Shown here: in pieces, positions 8,850 through 18,423 of the stretch
How the letters are laid out: each line of letters begins with the position of its first letter
Position numbering within the stretch: the stretch's first letter is position 1
Assembly: GCA_000317655.1 (NCBI GenBank)
Contig: CP003940.1
Location: forward strand, 1,931,547 to 1,995,546
Origin: Cyanobacterium stanieri PCC 7202
GTDB lineage: Bacteria > Cyanobacteriota > Cyanobacteriia > Cyanobacteriales > Cyanobacteriaceae
Length of the DNA: 64,000 bases
Direction of reading: 5' to 3'
Translations under genes and position numbers: made by a program
Notes under the pieces: model-generated
Databases searched by the model: none
Seen by the model: only the letters and a program-made list of their open reading frames with translations
What the model was told of the DNA's origin: nothing

Positions 8850-10736
8850 TTAGAAATTCCAATAACTAAGAATATTACCCCACTGACCACTCAAAATTGA
8901 CCACATCAAAAGACTCACCCCAATGATGATAGTCAGAATATAAAATTGAGACTGTCCAGAAGTATTGTACTTTAAAGCGTTACCGCTAAAAATAGCAAAT
9001 AAACTCACTAAATTTACCGCCCCATCTACCACATAACGATCAAACCATGTAGTTAGACGAGATAAACCTGTTACAAAAGCCACCACGGTATATTGATAAA
9101 TTTTGTCCAAATAGAAGTCGTAGGCGAGTAAATCTTGTAAAAATCGCACCAACTTGTTTAAAGGACGATCCCATAATCGATGTAATGGTAAACTAAAACC
9201 AACCAAAACCCCCACCACTCCAGTAATAATCAAGGCGGGTACAGCGAAATTTAAAACAGGGGAATCATTACCTGATAATGGTGATACAGGGCTTAACCAA
9301 AGGGAGTATTTGATGGGAATAAGGGGAGTGAGTAAAGCAATAATGCTTAAACTTACCATGGGTACAGCCATGGACCAAATAACCTCGGGTGCTCGTTTGG
9401 TTTTGGGTTGAGTTTTACCGAGGAAAACAAGGCGAAATACTCGGGTAAAGTTAAGGGCATTAATGAAATTGACGGTTAATAAAATTCCTAATAACCACCA
9501 AGAAACCCCTAATTTACCGTCGAACCATCGGGAAAAGGTGAAAAACATTCCTAACGGTAATAAAGCCACAATTCCTGCACTACCAGTCATAAATGCGATC
9601 GTTGTTGCGGGCATCTTTGACCATAAACCCCCCAACTCAGTAATATTTTGAGCCGTGGTAGTCAGAATCACCGAAGCCGCACTCATAAATAGTAAAGCCT
9701 TGGCGATGCCGTGGGTTAAGACAATCAAAAAGGCAATATCCACATGACCCAAACCCACCGCAATAAAAGCCAAACCGAGATAAGCACTGGTAGAATGAGA
9801 TAGAGTTCGTTTTAAATCAACCTGTGCCAAAGCAATCAACGAACCACCTACCGCAGTGATAGCACCGATGATAATTAAAGCACTAGAAGAAATAGGGGAA
9901 AGGGTAAATACAGGCTCTAACTTAATCAAAACATAAGCCCCTGCCGACACCACCACCGAATTTCGCAGAATACTAGCGGGGCTAGGTCCTTCCATCCCTT
10001 CATCCAACCATAAATTGAGGGGAAACTGAGCGCACTTACCCGTAGGTCCTGCAATCAGAGATAAACCCAACAAAGCGGCGGTAAAATCAGATAAAGGATG
10101 ATCTGCTGCCCAAGTGGTTAACTCAGAAAAGGTTAAACCTGCCCCATAGCTAGAGAGGGCAACCAAACCCATCAAAAGAATAATATCCCCCACCCTTTTG
10201 GTCAAAAAAGCATCCCTAGCCGCTGTAACTACAAGGGGTTGAGCATACCAAAAACCTACTAATAGATAGGTAGAAAGGGTTAAGAGTTCTAATAAACCAT
10301 AGCTCAAGAGTAAGGAATCACTGAGGGCAATCCCGCCAATGGCAGCCTCAAAAAAGCTCATCAACCCGAAAAACCTTGCCAAAGACCAATCTTTTTCCAT
10401 ATAGCCGATGGCAAAAATTTGAGCCAGTAAGCTCATTAATGTGACTAAACTTAGGGCTGTCATGCTAATTTGAGAGACTTCCACTGCAAAGGATAAGTCT
10501 AAATCAGCAACGGTAAACCATGGAAAATTGAGGTTAAAAGATTCATTTTTAAAAACATAGTTAAAGGCTAAACTACCATGAATGAATGATAGTAAAGTCA
10601 TAAAAATATTTATATAAGCAGCTGGGCGTGGGCCTGTGCGACGCAAAAAACCCAAAGCCCAAGGAAGGGTTAATAATGCCCCTAGTAAACTATAAAAAGG
10701 GATTAACCATACATATCTAACGAGAAATTCTGTCAT
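8850..10736 (-). CDS. ndhF: NAD(P)H-quinone oxidoreductase subunit NdhF, CO2-uptake type (probably NdhF4)
   Basis: This 628-residue protein is an antiporter-like proton-pumping subunit of NDH-1 with many transmembrane helices. The segment CAQFPLNLWLDEGMEGPSPA followed by SILRNSVVVSAG departs from the respiratory NdhF1 pattern, where an HAATMV-like stretch follows the MEGP motif. That change marks the NdhF3/F4 paralogs that drive CO2 hydration with Cup proteins. The length, shorter than typical NdhF1, agrees. A GTG at 10739 directly precedes the ATG at 10736 and either could be used; I give the ATG. It is the first gene of a two-gene unit with ndhD. F4 rather than F3 is inferred from the absence of cupA and cupS downstream. 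Confidence 0.86.
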   Translation of the reverse strand: MTEFLVRYVWLIPFYSLLGALLTLPWALGFLRRTGPRPAAYINIFMTLLSFIHGSLAFNYVFKNESFNLNFPWFTVADLDLSFAVEVSQISMTALSLVTLMSLLAQIFAIGYMEKDWSLARFFGLMSFFEAAIGGIALSDSLLLSYGLLELLTLSTYLLVGFWYAQPLVVTAARDAFLTKRVGDIILLMGLVALSSYGAGLTFSELTTWAADHPLSDFTAALLGLSLIAGPTGKCAQFPLNLWLDEGMEGPSPASILRNSVVVSAGAYVLIKLEPVFTLSPISSSALIIIGAITAVGGSLIALAQVDLKRTLSHSTSAYLGLAFIAVGLGHVDIAFLIVLTHGIAKALLFMSAASVILTTTAQNITELGGLWSKMPATTIAFMTGSAGIVALLPLGMFFTFSRWFDGKLGVSWWLLGILLTVNFINALNFTRVFRLVFLGKTQPKTKRAPEVIWSMAVPMVSLSIIALLTPLIPIKYSLWLSPVSPLSGNDSPVLNFAVPALIITGVVGVLVGFSLPLHRLWDRPLNKLVRFLQDLLAYDFYLDKIYQYTVVAFVTGLSRLTTWFDRYVVDGAVNLVSLFAIFSGNALKYNTSGQSQFYILTIIIGVSLLMWSILSGQWGNILSYWNF

Positions 10737-11142
10737 CACCTTGATTTTTTTCTATCTGCAACTTTAGTTAAATTTAAAATCGCCTCACCATGTGACAATG
10801 ACTAAGCCATTGACAAATAACAGGAGAAATACTTAAAAACGTTTTCTTAAATTTGTTGTATTGACTTTACCATATTTTCTTGACGATCTTTGTCTTCGCC
10901 ACTTTCGAGATTTTTGGTTAAGCTGAGTTGTCAACTAGAGTGGTGTTTTTCATAAATGAAAAATCAACGTTTTATATATAGTTTATATGTACTATTTTTC
11001 TGGGTTTCTGTGCTGTAATAGGTGAATTTGACCAAAAAAAAGATAAAGTTTTATTTCACAAGTATGAAAAAAAATGTTATCTATAATACGATTGTCCAAA
11101 TATAGAAATTATTATTTTATTTTCCGAGGTTAATTATAAGTT
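10737..11142. promoter_or_regulatory. divergent intergenic region between ndhF and the coiled-coil gene
   Basis: This AT-rich region of about 400 bases should hold both promoters. An imperfect inverted repeat CAATG-N7-CATTG (10796-10812), within a longer TGACAATG/CATTGACA context, lies about 60 bases upstream of the ndhF start. Its shape would fit a LysR-type operator, as known for CO2-uptake ndh operons, but I cannot match it to a defined NdhR or CmpR site. Confidence 0.35.
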
Positions 11143-12102
11143 ATGACCAGAAAAAAGACTAAAGCTGGAACAGGTTTAGGTAGTTCTAAATCTAAAGTTA
11201 ACATCACTCTTACCCCTGAAGCTAACGACACTTTGGTTGCCCTTGCAAAAGAAACAGGTTTAAGCAAATCAAAGTTTTTTGAGGAAATTTTGGTCGGTAG
11301 TATTGTTATCAATAGTCAAAATGCTGAAACAAAGGTTATTTTGAATAACCAAGATGGGGATCAAAAATTTTCTGTGGCGAAGCTAGATGATAGTGATGAG
11401 CATAGCATGAAGGAGTCTGATTCTGGATCCATTTCTTTGGAAAATAATGCCATTGAGCAAGAAATTAAAAGTCAGCAACAAAAAATTGCCGAACTAGAGG
11501 CACAAATCAATAAACAAAAAGATTTAGTCGCTGATAAATCTAAGGCGAATGAAGATTTGGAAAGTCAATTAGAAAAGCAACAAAACCAAGTCAAGACTAT
11601 TCAAAGGCAGTTGGATGAGAAAGATAGTCAAATCAAAAGTTTAGAAAAAGATTTAAAAAATGCTTCAGCAAATAAAGAAAATGATAATTTAAATAATGAG
11701 GTTAAAGGCTTACAGCAAGATTTAAGTAAGGCTGATGATAGGATTAAAAGTCTCGAGAAAAAAATCTCTGATTTAGAATCTTTGATTACGGAAAAAGATG
11801 CTCAGATCCAGACCCTAGAAAATGAGGTTTCTTCTGGAAAGAATAATAATAATGAAGAGTTAAAATCGGTTATTGAAGCACAACAAGAAGAAATCAATAA
11901 TTATCGTCAACAACTTGCTACGAAAGAACAAGAAAAAGTGGCTCTAAGCCAAAGTTATGCCACCAAACAAAATACTTTAATTCAAGGTTTAACGAAGGAA
12001 AATGCAGAACAAAGTGCGTTAATTGCTAGTTTAAATAAGCGTATTACTGATTTGGAGCCTAGGGCAAATATTGGGGATAGATTCCTCAATAAATGGCGTT
12101 AG
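11143..12102 (+). CDS. ribbon-helix-helix-like N-terminus fused to a long coiled coil, function unknown
   Basis: The protein has 319 residues. Residues about 18-50 (KVNITLTPEANDTLVALAKE, then TGLSKSKFFEEIL) look like a ribbon-helix-helix DNA-binding fold: a beta strand followed by two short helices. Residues about 105-305 are a nearly continuous Gln/Glu/Lys-rich heptad coiled coil (repeated IKSLEK and LESLITEKD type blocks). No signal peptide or membrane segment is visible. An RHH plus long coiled coil would suit a DNA-binding structural or partitioning protein, but I recognise no named family. It converges on glnN with a shared hairpin terminator between them. ATG start at 11143 with a weak CGAGG upstream. 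Confidence 0.8.
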   Translation: MTRKKTKAGTGLGSSKSKVNITLTPEANDTLVALAKETGLSKSKFFEEILVGSIVINSQNAETKVILNNQDGDQKFSVAKLDDSDEHSMKESDSGSISLENNAIEQEIKSQQQKIAELEAQINKQKDLVADKSKANEDLESQLEKQQNQVKTIQRQLDEKDSQIKSLEKDLKNASANKENDNLNNEVKGLQQDLSKADDRIKSLEKKISDLESLITEKDAQIQTLENEVSSGKNNNNEELKSVIEAQQEEINNYRQQLATKEQEKVALSQSYATKQNTLIQGLTKENAEQSALIASLNKRITDLEPRANIGDRFLNKWR

Positions 12103-12121
12103 TTTATCTTTATTTTGTATA

Positions 12122-12151
12122 AAAAAATCCCCTAATTTTAGGGGATTTTTT
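12122..12151. terminator. bidirectional intrinsic terminator between coiled-coil gene and glnN
   Basis: A perfect stem pairs TCCCCTAA (12128-12135) with TTAGGGGA (12138-12145). It is flanked by six A on the left and six T on the right, so it can terminate transcription in both directions between two convergent genes. Confidence 0.85.
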
Positions 12152-12174
12152 AGTATATTTATTATGCAGTTAAT

Positions 12175-14349
12175 CTACTTAATAAATAACATTTCTTGAT
12201 AGGTAGGCAAAGGCCATAATTCGTCATCTACTTCACCCTCGAGGGCATCAGCATATTTGCGCACTTCATTCATCATGGGAAGAATGGTTTGGGCAAAATA
12301 TTTCATGTGATCTTCTGTATCGACAAAGTCTTCTTTTTCTAGGGCTTCGCTTAATTTTTCTACTTCTGCCATCAATTGATTGACTAAGGTAGCTATTTTT
12401 TCGATCGCACTGGTATCCAATTTAATACCAATATTATTCAAACTAGCCATAGTACTGGTGAGTTTAGAAAGATAATTAATCGCCGCAGGATAAATAGTAG
12501 TTTTTGCGATGCTAACCACTAATTTAGCCTCCACCTCAAGGGAAAGAATATACTGCTCTGCGTATACCTCAAAACGACTTTCTAACTCCACAGGAGAAAG
12601 TACACCCATCTTTTCAAATAACTCCTCAACCTCCTTGTATCTGAGACTGGGTAGAGCATCAGCGGTGGTAGGTAGGTTCGCCAAACCTCTTTCTTCTACG
12701 GCCATTTTGTGCCACTCTTCAGAATAACCATTACCTCCAAAAACTACGGCACCATGTTTTTCCATAATTTCCTGAAGCACCTTCTGAATGGCATCATTAA
12801 GTTCCACCCCTTGATTCAACTCAGCCTCTAATTTTTCGGCAATCCACTGTAAAGAATCTGCAAGGATGGTATTCATCGCCACCAAAGGACCCGCTACCGA
12901 CTGACTAGCACCCACCGCCCGAAACTCGAAACGGTTACCAGTAAAGGCAAAAGGAGAGGTTCTGTTGCGATCGCCCGGATCCTTGGGAATAACGGGTAAA
13001 GTATCAATACCAATATTCATAGTTTGGGCAAGTTGAGATCCCTTGATTTCTCCCGTGCGAATCTGCTCGAACACATCTTCAAGTTGAGAACCCAAATACA
13101 CAGACATAATGGCAGGAGGAGCCTCATTAGCACCCAAACGATGATCATTACTAGCCGTCGCAACCACCGCGCGCATCAAAGGCCCAAACTTATGAACCCC
13201 TCTGATAATCGCACCACAGAAAAGAAGGAATTGAGCATTACTATGGGGAGTATCGCCCGGATCCAATAAATTTCCTTGAGTAGCATTACCCACAGACCAA
13301 TTAACGTGCTTACCAGAGCCATTAATCCCTGCAAAAGGTTTTTCATGAAGTAAACACAAGAAACCATGTTTTTTCGCCATTTTTCTTAAAATGGTCATGG
13401 TCAACTGTTGATGATCCGTTGCCACGTTAGCACTTTCAAAGAAGGGTGCAAGTTCGAACTGTCCGGGGGCTACCTCATTATGACGAGTTTTGGCAGGAAT
13501 ACCAAGACGGTACATAGATTCTTCCACATCCTGCATAAACACCTGTACCCTTTCTGGAATGGCACCAAAATAGTGATCATCAAATTCCTGTCCTTTGGCA
13601 GATGGTCTACCAAATAGAGTTCTTCCTGCCAAGAGTAAATCAGGGCGACTATGAGCAAAATTAGAATCTACTAAAAAGTATTCTTGCTCTGCCCCACAAC
13701 TAGAACTAATGGGAGCAATATCTTTATGTCCCAACAATTGTAATACTTTACGGGCAGATTTGTTGAGGGCCGCATTAGAACGAAGCAGAGGGGTTTTTTT
13801 GTCGAGGGCTTCCCCTGTCCAAGAAACAAACACGGTAGGAATGCAAAGAGTAACACCGTTATCAGTTTCCATTACATAGGCAGGGCTTGTGACATCCCAC
13901 GCAGTGTATCCCCTAGCTTCAAAGGTAGAACGAATACCACCATTAGGGAAAGAAGAGCCATCGGGTTCCCCTTTGACTAATACTTTCCCTGCAAATTCTG
14001 AAATTACCGAACCATCTCCCTGTACCGATACAAATCCGTCATGTTTTTCGGCAGTGGAGTTGGTGAGGGGATAGAATACGTGGGCATAGTATAGAGCTTT
14101 TTTGGATATTGCCCAATCTCTCATGGCAGTGGCCACCACGTCAGCGATGGAGAGATCGAGGGGTTCTCCTGTTTTGATGGTTTTTTGTAGGGATTTGAAT
14201 ACGTCTTTGGGTAAGCATTCCTGCATTTTGCTCAGGGTGAATACGTCTTTTGCCCACATTTCTTCCAATCTTTTGGGGCTATTGAACGGTTTTATCTCTC
14301 TGTTGGTGATTTGATAAATAGCTTGAACCCTTGATTGATTTCCACTCAT
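12175..14349 (-). CDS. glnN: glutamine synthetase type III
   Basis: GSIII makes glutamine from glutamate, ammonium and ATP and is used in many cyanobacteria under nitrogen limitation. The 724-residue length is typical of GSIII and much longer than GlnA (about 470). Visible motifs include the metal-binding glutamates in [11 protein letters not shown], the [12 protein letters not shown] block, the GSGKHVNWS catalytic motif and the [19 protein letters not shown] block. The closest known homolog is Synechocystis GlnN. It reads away from a repeat-bearing intergenic region. No perfect NtcA box (GTA-N8-TAC) was found upstream by eye, but a short palindrome lies about 55 bases before the start. Confidence 0.96.
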   Translation of the reverse strand: MSGNQSRVQAIYQITNREIKPFNSPKRLEEMWAKDVFTLSKMQECLPKDVFKSLQKTIKTGEPLDLSIADVVATAMRDWAISKKALYYAHVFYPLTNSTAEKHDGFVSVQGDGSVISEFAGKVLVKGEPDGSSFPNGGIRSTFEARGYTAWDVTSPAYVMETDNGVTLCIPTVFVSWTGEALDKKTPLLRSNAALNKSARKVLQLLGHKDIAPISSSCGAEQEYFLVDSNFAHSRPDLLLAGRTLFGRPSAKGQEFDDHYFGAIPERVQVFMQDVEESMYRLGIPAKTRHNEVAPGQFELAPFFESANVATDHQQLTMTILRKMAKKHGFLCLLHEKPFAGINGSGKHVNWSVGNATQGNLLDPGDTPHSNAQFLLFCGAIIRGVHKFGPLMRAVVATASNDHRLGANEAPPAIMSVYLGSQLEDVFEQIRTGEIKGSQLAQTMNIGIDTLPVIPKDPGDRNRTSPFAFTGNRFEFRAVGASQSVAGPLVAMNTILADSLQWIAEKLEAELNQGVELNDAIQKVLQEIMEKHGAVVFGGNGYSEEWHKMAVEERGLANLPTTADALPSLRYKEVEELFEKMGVLSPVELESRFEVYAEQYILSLEVEAKLVVSIAKTTIYPAAINYLSKLTSTMASLNNIGIKLDTSAIEKIATLVNQLMAEVEKLSEALEKEDFVDTEDHMKYFAQTILPMMNEVRKYADALEGEVDDELWPLPTYQEMLFIK

Positions 14350-14404
14350 AGTCTTTTGTCTTAAGGATAATCTTTTAGCATAATGATTATGTATTTTTTA
14401 AATA

Positions 14405-14417
14405 GTTCACGGTGAAC
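14405..14417. promoter_or_regulatory. candidate operator palindrome upstream of glnN
   Basis: GTTCAC-G-GTGAAC is a perfect 6-base inverted repeat around one central base, about 55 bases upstream of the glnN start. The position suits a repressor or activator site. No regulator is identified. Confidence 0.35.
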
Positions 14418-14473
14418 ACTTTTGTATTTTTTTTCTTCCATGGGTTAATTTTTCATTGAATTAAAGATAAAGA

Positions 14474-14719
14474 AACCTCAGTTCGGGATAATAGTTGTCA
14501 GTATGGTAGGGGACGTAGCATGCTACGTCCGTACAGGCGGCAGGTTGCAGGTGGCAGGTCATAGTTTGTTCATTGTTCATTGTCAATTCTCCCTCATGAC
14601 CCCACTTTTTCATCAACCCCTAACATAGACTTTTTGTAAATTCTTTAACCTAACACCTGATACCCGATACCTGACACCTTTATTTGTAAAGACTAAAAAT
14701 GTTATCCCGAACTCGAGTT
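14474..14719. mobile_element. MITE-like element, copy A (terminal inverted repeats)
   Basis: The ends are AACCTCAGTTCGGGATAA (14474-14491) and the complement of AACTCGAGTTCGGGATAA (14702-14719), matching at 15 of 18 positions. The five bases AAAGA abut both ends (14469-14473 and 14720-14724), as a target duplication would. The inside has no open frame of note. It contains a perfect 20-base palindrome (14511-14530) and a CCTGATACCCGATACCTGAC stretch that recurs, inverted, in copy B at 62850-63101. Confidence 0.6.
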
Positions 14720-14773
14720 AAAGAAAGGTATACTGCATATTAGATTAAGAACTATTAAGAACTACTAAAAAAT

Positions 14774-15256
14774 ATGAAGGAAACAATTAGAGAAATCTTA
14801 CAACCTATCGCCGACATTTTTTCTGGCTTCAACACCCCCGAAGTGGTTGTACATTGGGGACATCCTTTTTTTATGGGCATTGTGATTTTTTTCATGGGTA
14901 GCGCTGTGGCAGTAACAGGATGGCGTAGTCGTCTTCTGACTACTGAAGGAGAGGTGGCAGAAAATAAAATGAATCATCGTAAAATTGCTCCTTTGATGAC
15001 TTTATTTGTGACTTTGGGTTACAGTGGTGGTTTACTTTCTTTGATTATGCAGGGGGAACCGATTTTATCTAGTCCTCACTTTTGGACAGGTTCTCTTGTT
15101 ATTGGTTTATTGGGTTTGAATGGTTTAATTTCTATCACTGGTTTTGGTGGTAATAAGGATAGTTTACGCACTGCCCATGCCTATCTTGGTAGTGTTGCGG
15201 TGACAGTAATGGTTATCCATGCGATTTTAGGACTAAAACTAGGTCTTTCTATTTAA
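14774..15256 (+). CDS. DUF4079 family four-helix membrane protein
   Basis: This 160-residue protein has about four hydrophobic helices (near 30-50, 73-93, 103-122 and 137-157). Histidines are conserved in type in or near the helices (HWGHP, SSPHFWTG, TAHAYLG, VIHAILG), which resembles cytochrome b561-like haem membrane proteins. I recognise it as the cyanobacterial and plastid DUF4079 family, whose function is not established. Haem binding is inference from the histidine pattern. A clear intrinsic terminator follows. Confidence 0.75.
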   Translation: MKETIREILQPIADIFSGFNTPEVVVHWGHPFFMGIVIFFMGSAVAVTGWRSRLLTTEGEVAENKMNHRKIAPLMTLFVTLGYSGGLLSLIMQGEPILSSPHFWTGSLVIGLLGLNGLISITGFGGNKDSLRTAHAYLGSVAVTVMVIHAILGLKLGLSI

Positions 15257-15263
15257 GCTATGA

Positions 15264-15294
15264 GGGGGAAAAATCATATCCTTTCCCCTTTTTT
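15264..15294 (+). terminator. intrinsic terminator after the DUF4079 gene
   Basis: The stem pairs GGGGAAA (15265-15271) with TTTCCCC (15282-15288) across a 10-base loop, followed by six T. Confidence 0.8.
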
Positions 15295-15403
15295 CCCAAA
15301 TAAAAAAAAGATGACAAAAATAAGTGATTTTGGGGAAATATTATCGTGATACAATCAGGTGTCCAGATTAAGATCTAACCACTGAAATTAATATATTATT
15401 GCT

Positions 15404-18055
15404 GTGGATGGTTTTTTGCCTCAGAAATTGCTCCGAAAAGGTTTGGTGTGGCTAAAATCTCGTCACTGGGCGAGAAATTCTATTTCACCCCGTTATGCCC
15501 TTGCAGAAGCGGCTTTGATCGGTGTTTTTGGTGCTTTGTCTGCTCTTTTTCTCAAGCAGGGTATTGCTTGGTTGGGGGGCATTCGCATTAGTTTGGTAAA
15601 TCAATGGGGTGCGATCGCCATTTTACCTTTTTCAGGACTTTTTTTTGGAGCATTAGCAGGATTATTATTAGAATATGTAGCCCCTACGGCAGGGGGAGGG
15701 GGAGTTGCCCAAGTAAAAGCCTCCCTTGCCCGTTTTGCTGTGCCTTTATCTCTCAAAGTAGCTTTTGTTAAAATTATCGGTACCATTTTAATTTTGGGAG
15801 CAGGGTTAACCCTTGGTAGAAGAAGTCCCACGGTGCATATTGGTGCTGCGTTGGCGGCGGAGTTAACCCGTTTGGTGCCTACATCTCCCGAACATCGTCG
15901 ACAAATGATAGCAGCAGGGGCGGCGGCAGGGTTGGCGGCAGGGTTTAATACCCCCATTGCAGGGGTGATGTTTGTCATTGAAGAGTTGATGAGGGATGTA
16001 TCCAATCTCACCCTCGAGACTGCCATTGTGGCATCTTTTACAGGGGCGGTGGTATCGATTATTTTACAAAGTCCTGATTTAAGTCTTCCCTCTAGTTTAT
16101 TACCTGCTGATAGTATTAGTTTTTCTCCCCAAGATATTCCCTTGTATTTGATTTTAGGTATTTCGGGGGGGGTATTGGGCGCTTTATTTAACAAGGGGGT
16201 GTTAAAAAGTGTCAAGTTTAATCAAAGTTTGAAAATGCCCCTCTGGCAAAAAATCGGTTTAACGGGGTTGGTATGTGGAAGTGCGATCGCCCTTTTACCC
16301 CCCTATTTCCGTGACAATGCGGGATTAAGGGAATTTTTGGTCAGGGGGGAGCTATCATGGGAACAAATTGCCCTCGTATTAACCGCCCATTTTATCTTAA
16401 CCATCATCGCCGCAGGTTCGGGCGCCCCTGGGGGATTATTTGCTCCCGCCCTGATTATGGGTTCATCTTTGGGTTATTTAATCGCTGATATAGGGGGTTT
16501 TTGGATGGATATAGACGCTAGGGCTAGTTTTGCTTTGGCAGGAATGGGGGCGTTTTTTACGGGGGTGGTGAGGGTACCTGTCACCGCCATCGTGATGATA
16601 TTTGAGTTGAACGCTAATTTTAACTTGGTATTACCCCTGATGGTTACTTGTGCGGTGTCTTATATCAGCGCGGAGGCAATCCAAAAAGGTTCTATGGATC
16701 AGTTATTGTTACACCACATGGGCTTTGATTTGGAAGATGAAAACCATAATGATAGTAACCGTCAAAAGAATTTTTTAAGGGAATTAAATGCGGGGGCTGT
16801 TATGCAAACCAACGTGGAAACGGTTTCCCCCCGTCTTCAGGTCATTGAATTGTTGGATTTGATGTCGTTATCCTCCCATCGAGGTTTTCCTGTGGTCAAT
16901 AATGGTAAGTTGGTGGGCATCGTTACTCAATCTGATTTGGTGAAGGTGCGTAATCCTTCCTCTTTATTACTCACGAAGGAGATTATGACTCCCAATCCCA
17001 TTACGGTACCTCCTGATGCTTATTTGAGCGATGTTTTGTACCTACTCAATCGTTATACCCTTTCCCGTCTGCCTGTGGTGCAGGATGGGCGCTTGGTGGG
17101 CATTATCACCCGTACAGATATTATTCGGGTGGAGGTGGATGAGTTAAAAGCGGATGCGGCGATAAAAACTCAGGTGGCTTATACAGTCTATCAAAGTCGT
17201 TCCCCTGCCACAGGGAAAGGTTCTATTTTAGTGCCTGTTACTTCTGAGGATGATTATGAAAGTTTGGCTAAAATTGCCGTGGCGATCGCCCTTTATCATG
17301 ATTATGAAATTGAGTTTATAAAAGTATTAAAAATTGCCAAACATTTAGACCCTCATAGTACCTATGTTGACACAAAAGACGCTAGAAAATTGATGTTAAC
17401 CCTAGAAAAAATAGGTAAAAAAGCTAATGTACCTACCCATACAAGAATAGTTATTACCCACCATCGCACAGGATTATTATTAGAAATTATCAAAAGAGAA
17501 TATATTGATTTATTAGTAATGGGATGGGGTAAAAATTCTAGTTCTCAAGAGTTTATATTTTCTCATTTAGTAGATAATTTAATCACCCAAGCACCCTGTG
17601 AATTAATTTTAATTAAGTTGGGTAAAAGCCACAGCTATCCCCATAATTTGATGGCAAGGGGTAGTTGTTTGGTACCCATGGCAGGAGGCCCTAATGCACG
17701 GGAAGGTTTAAAATTGTTACCTGCCTTTCTCAATGTCTATCATAAGGGTAGTTTACCTCCTGTATGGTTGGCAAAAGTTTCCCCACCCAATGGCAAAAAG
17801 GTTGATTCTTCAGATTTATATTTTGCCGTGGAGGAGTTACAACCCCACGTAGAAACCATGGTAAAACCTCTCTCCATTACTTCCACTTCTGTGGTGGATG
17901 GTATTCGTTTAGTGGCCAAAAATCAACGGGCAGAATTGGTGATTATTGGGGCTTCTCGGGATGGTTTATTGAAACAGACTATTCATGGTAACATTCCTGA
18001 TGCGATCGCCTCTAAACTAGATACTACAGTAATTTTAATTCGTTTACCATCTTAA
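15404..18055 (+). CDS. ClC-family chloride transport protein with CBS pair and two universal-stress domains
   Basis: This 883-residue protein has a GTG start. Residues about 30-440 are a ClC membrane core with GSGAPGGLFAPAL and the FVIEELMRD segment. Residues about 460-590 form a CBS pair that binds nucleotides in related proteins (NGKLVGIVTQSDL, DGRLVGIITRTD). The rest holds two Usp-like domains (about 605-735 and 750-883). The region equivalent to the selectivity motif GREGP reads GRRSP (138-142), so the position of the gating glutamate is Arg, and the GSGIP-like region is Gly-rich without the usual Ser. This could mean uncoupled chloride or other anion conduction. No operon partner is obvious; the next genes are a toxin-antitoxin pair. 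Confidence 0.88.
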   Translation: MDGFLPQKLLRKGLVWLKSRHWARNSISPRYALAEAALIGVFGALSALFLKQGIAWLGGIRISLVNQWGAIAILPFSGLFFGALAGLLLEYVAPTAGGGGVAQVKASLARFAVPLSLKVAFVKIIGTILILGAGLTLGRRSPTVHIGAALAAELTRLVPTSPEHRRQMIAAGAAAGLAAGFNTPIAGVMFVIEELMRDVSNLTLETAIVASFTGAVVSIILQSPDLSLPSSLLPADSISFSPQDIPLYLILGISGGVLGALFNKGVLKSVKFNQSLKMPLWQKIGLTGLVCGSAIALLPPYFRDNAGLREFLVRGELSWEQIALVLTAHFILTIIAAGSGAPGGLFAPALIMGSSLGYLIADIGGFWMDIDARASFALAGMGAFFTGVVRVPVTAIVMIFELNANFNLVLPLMVTCAVSYISAEAIQKGSMDQLLLHHMGFDLEDENHNDSNRQKNFLRELNAGAVMQTNVETVSPRLQVIELLDLMSLSSHRGFPVVNNGKLVGIVTQSDLVKVRNPSSLLLTKEIMTPNPITVPPDAYLSDVLYLLNRYTLSRLPVVQDGRLVGIITRTDIIRVEVDELKADAAIKTQVAYTVYQSRSPATGKGSILVPVTSEDDYESLAKIAVAIALYHDYEIEFIKVLKIAKHLDPHSTYVDTKDARKLMLTLEKIGKKANVPTHTRIVITHHRTGLLLEIIKREYIDLLVMGWGKNSSSQEFIFSHLVDNLITQAPCELILIKLGKSHSYPHNLMARGSCLVPMAGGPNAREGLKLLPAFLNVYHKGSLPPVWLAKVSPPNGKKVDSSDLYFAVEELQPHVETMVKPLSITSTSVVDGIRLVAKNQRAELVIIGASRDGLLKQTIHGNIPDAIASKLDTTVILIRLPS

Positions 18056-18099
18056 CTTATGTGTTATAACAAAATATAATAACATTATTTATTCTAGTT

Positions 18100-18423
18100 A
18101 TGAAGCAAAAAACATACACCATAAACCCTGCCAAAATAGGAAATCAGCAAGGTTTTCGCCTTCCTAGTGCCTTTTATAAGGAAAATCCCCAATTTGCCGA
18201 AGCTACAGGAGAGATAGAGGTATTAAACGACGATACATTATTAGTGCGAATTAACCCCAAAAATAAGGTTGATGATGAGGAGGAAGAAGCATTAATGATG
18301 AGTCTTTTTCTTGACTTTTTAACTAAAGATGCCCTTAAAAATCCTGAACAACTCAAGCCCTATACCCAAGAAATGAGCGATGAAATAGATAATTTATTAA
18401 CGGGTGTTGATATAGAAGAATAA
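18100..18423 (+). CDS. AbrB/SpoVT-like antitoxin (PrlF-like partner of YhaV)
   Basis: This 107-residue protein begins with an AbrB-like swapped-hairpin segment (YTINPAKIGNQQGFRLPSAF). An acidic C-terminal region follows, as typical for antitoxins that wrap their toxin. Its stop overlaps the next start by one base (TAATG), which gives tight translational coupling with the YhaV-like toxin gene. The pairing of an AbrB-fold antitoxin and a YhaV toxin is the known PrlF-YhaV type II system. The antitoxin likely represses its own promoter (inference). Confidence 0.78.
   Translation: MKQKTYTINPAKIGNQQGFRLPSAFYKENPQFAEATGEIEVLNDDTLLVRINPKNKVDDEEEEALMMSLFLDFLTKDALKNPEQLKPYTQEMSDEIDNLLTGVDIEE

Noticed and set aside
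14391-14404. Possible NtcA box before glnN (GTA then eight bases then ATA)
   Set aside because: The second half does not match TAC, so it fails the consensus.
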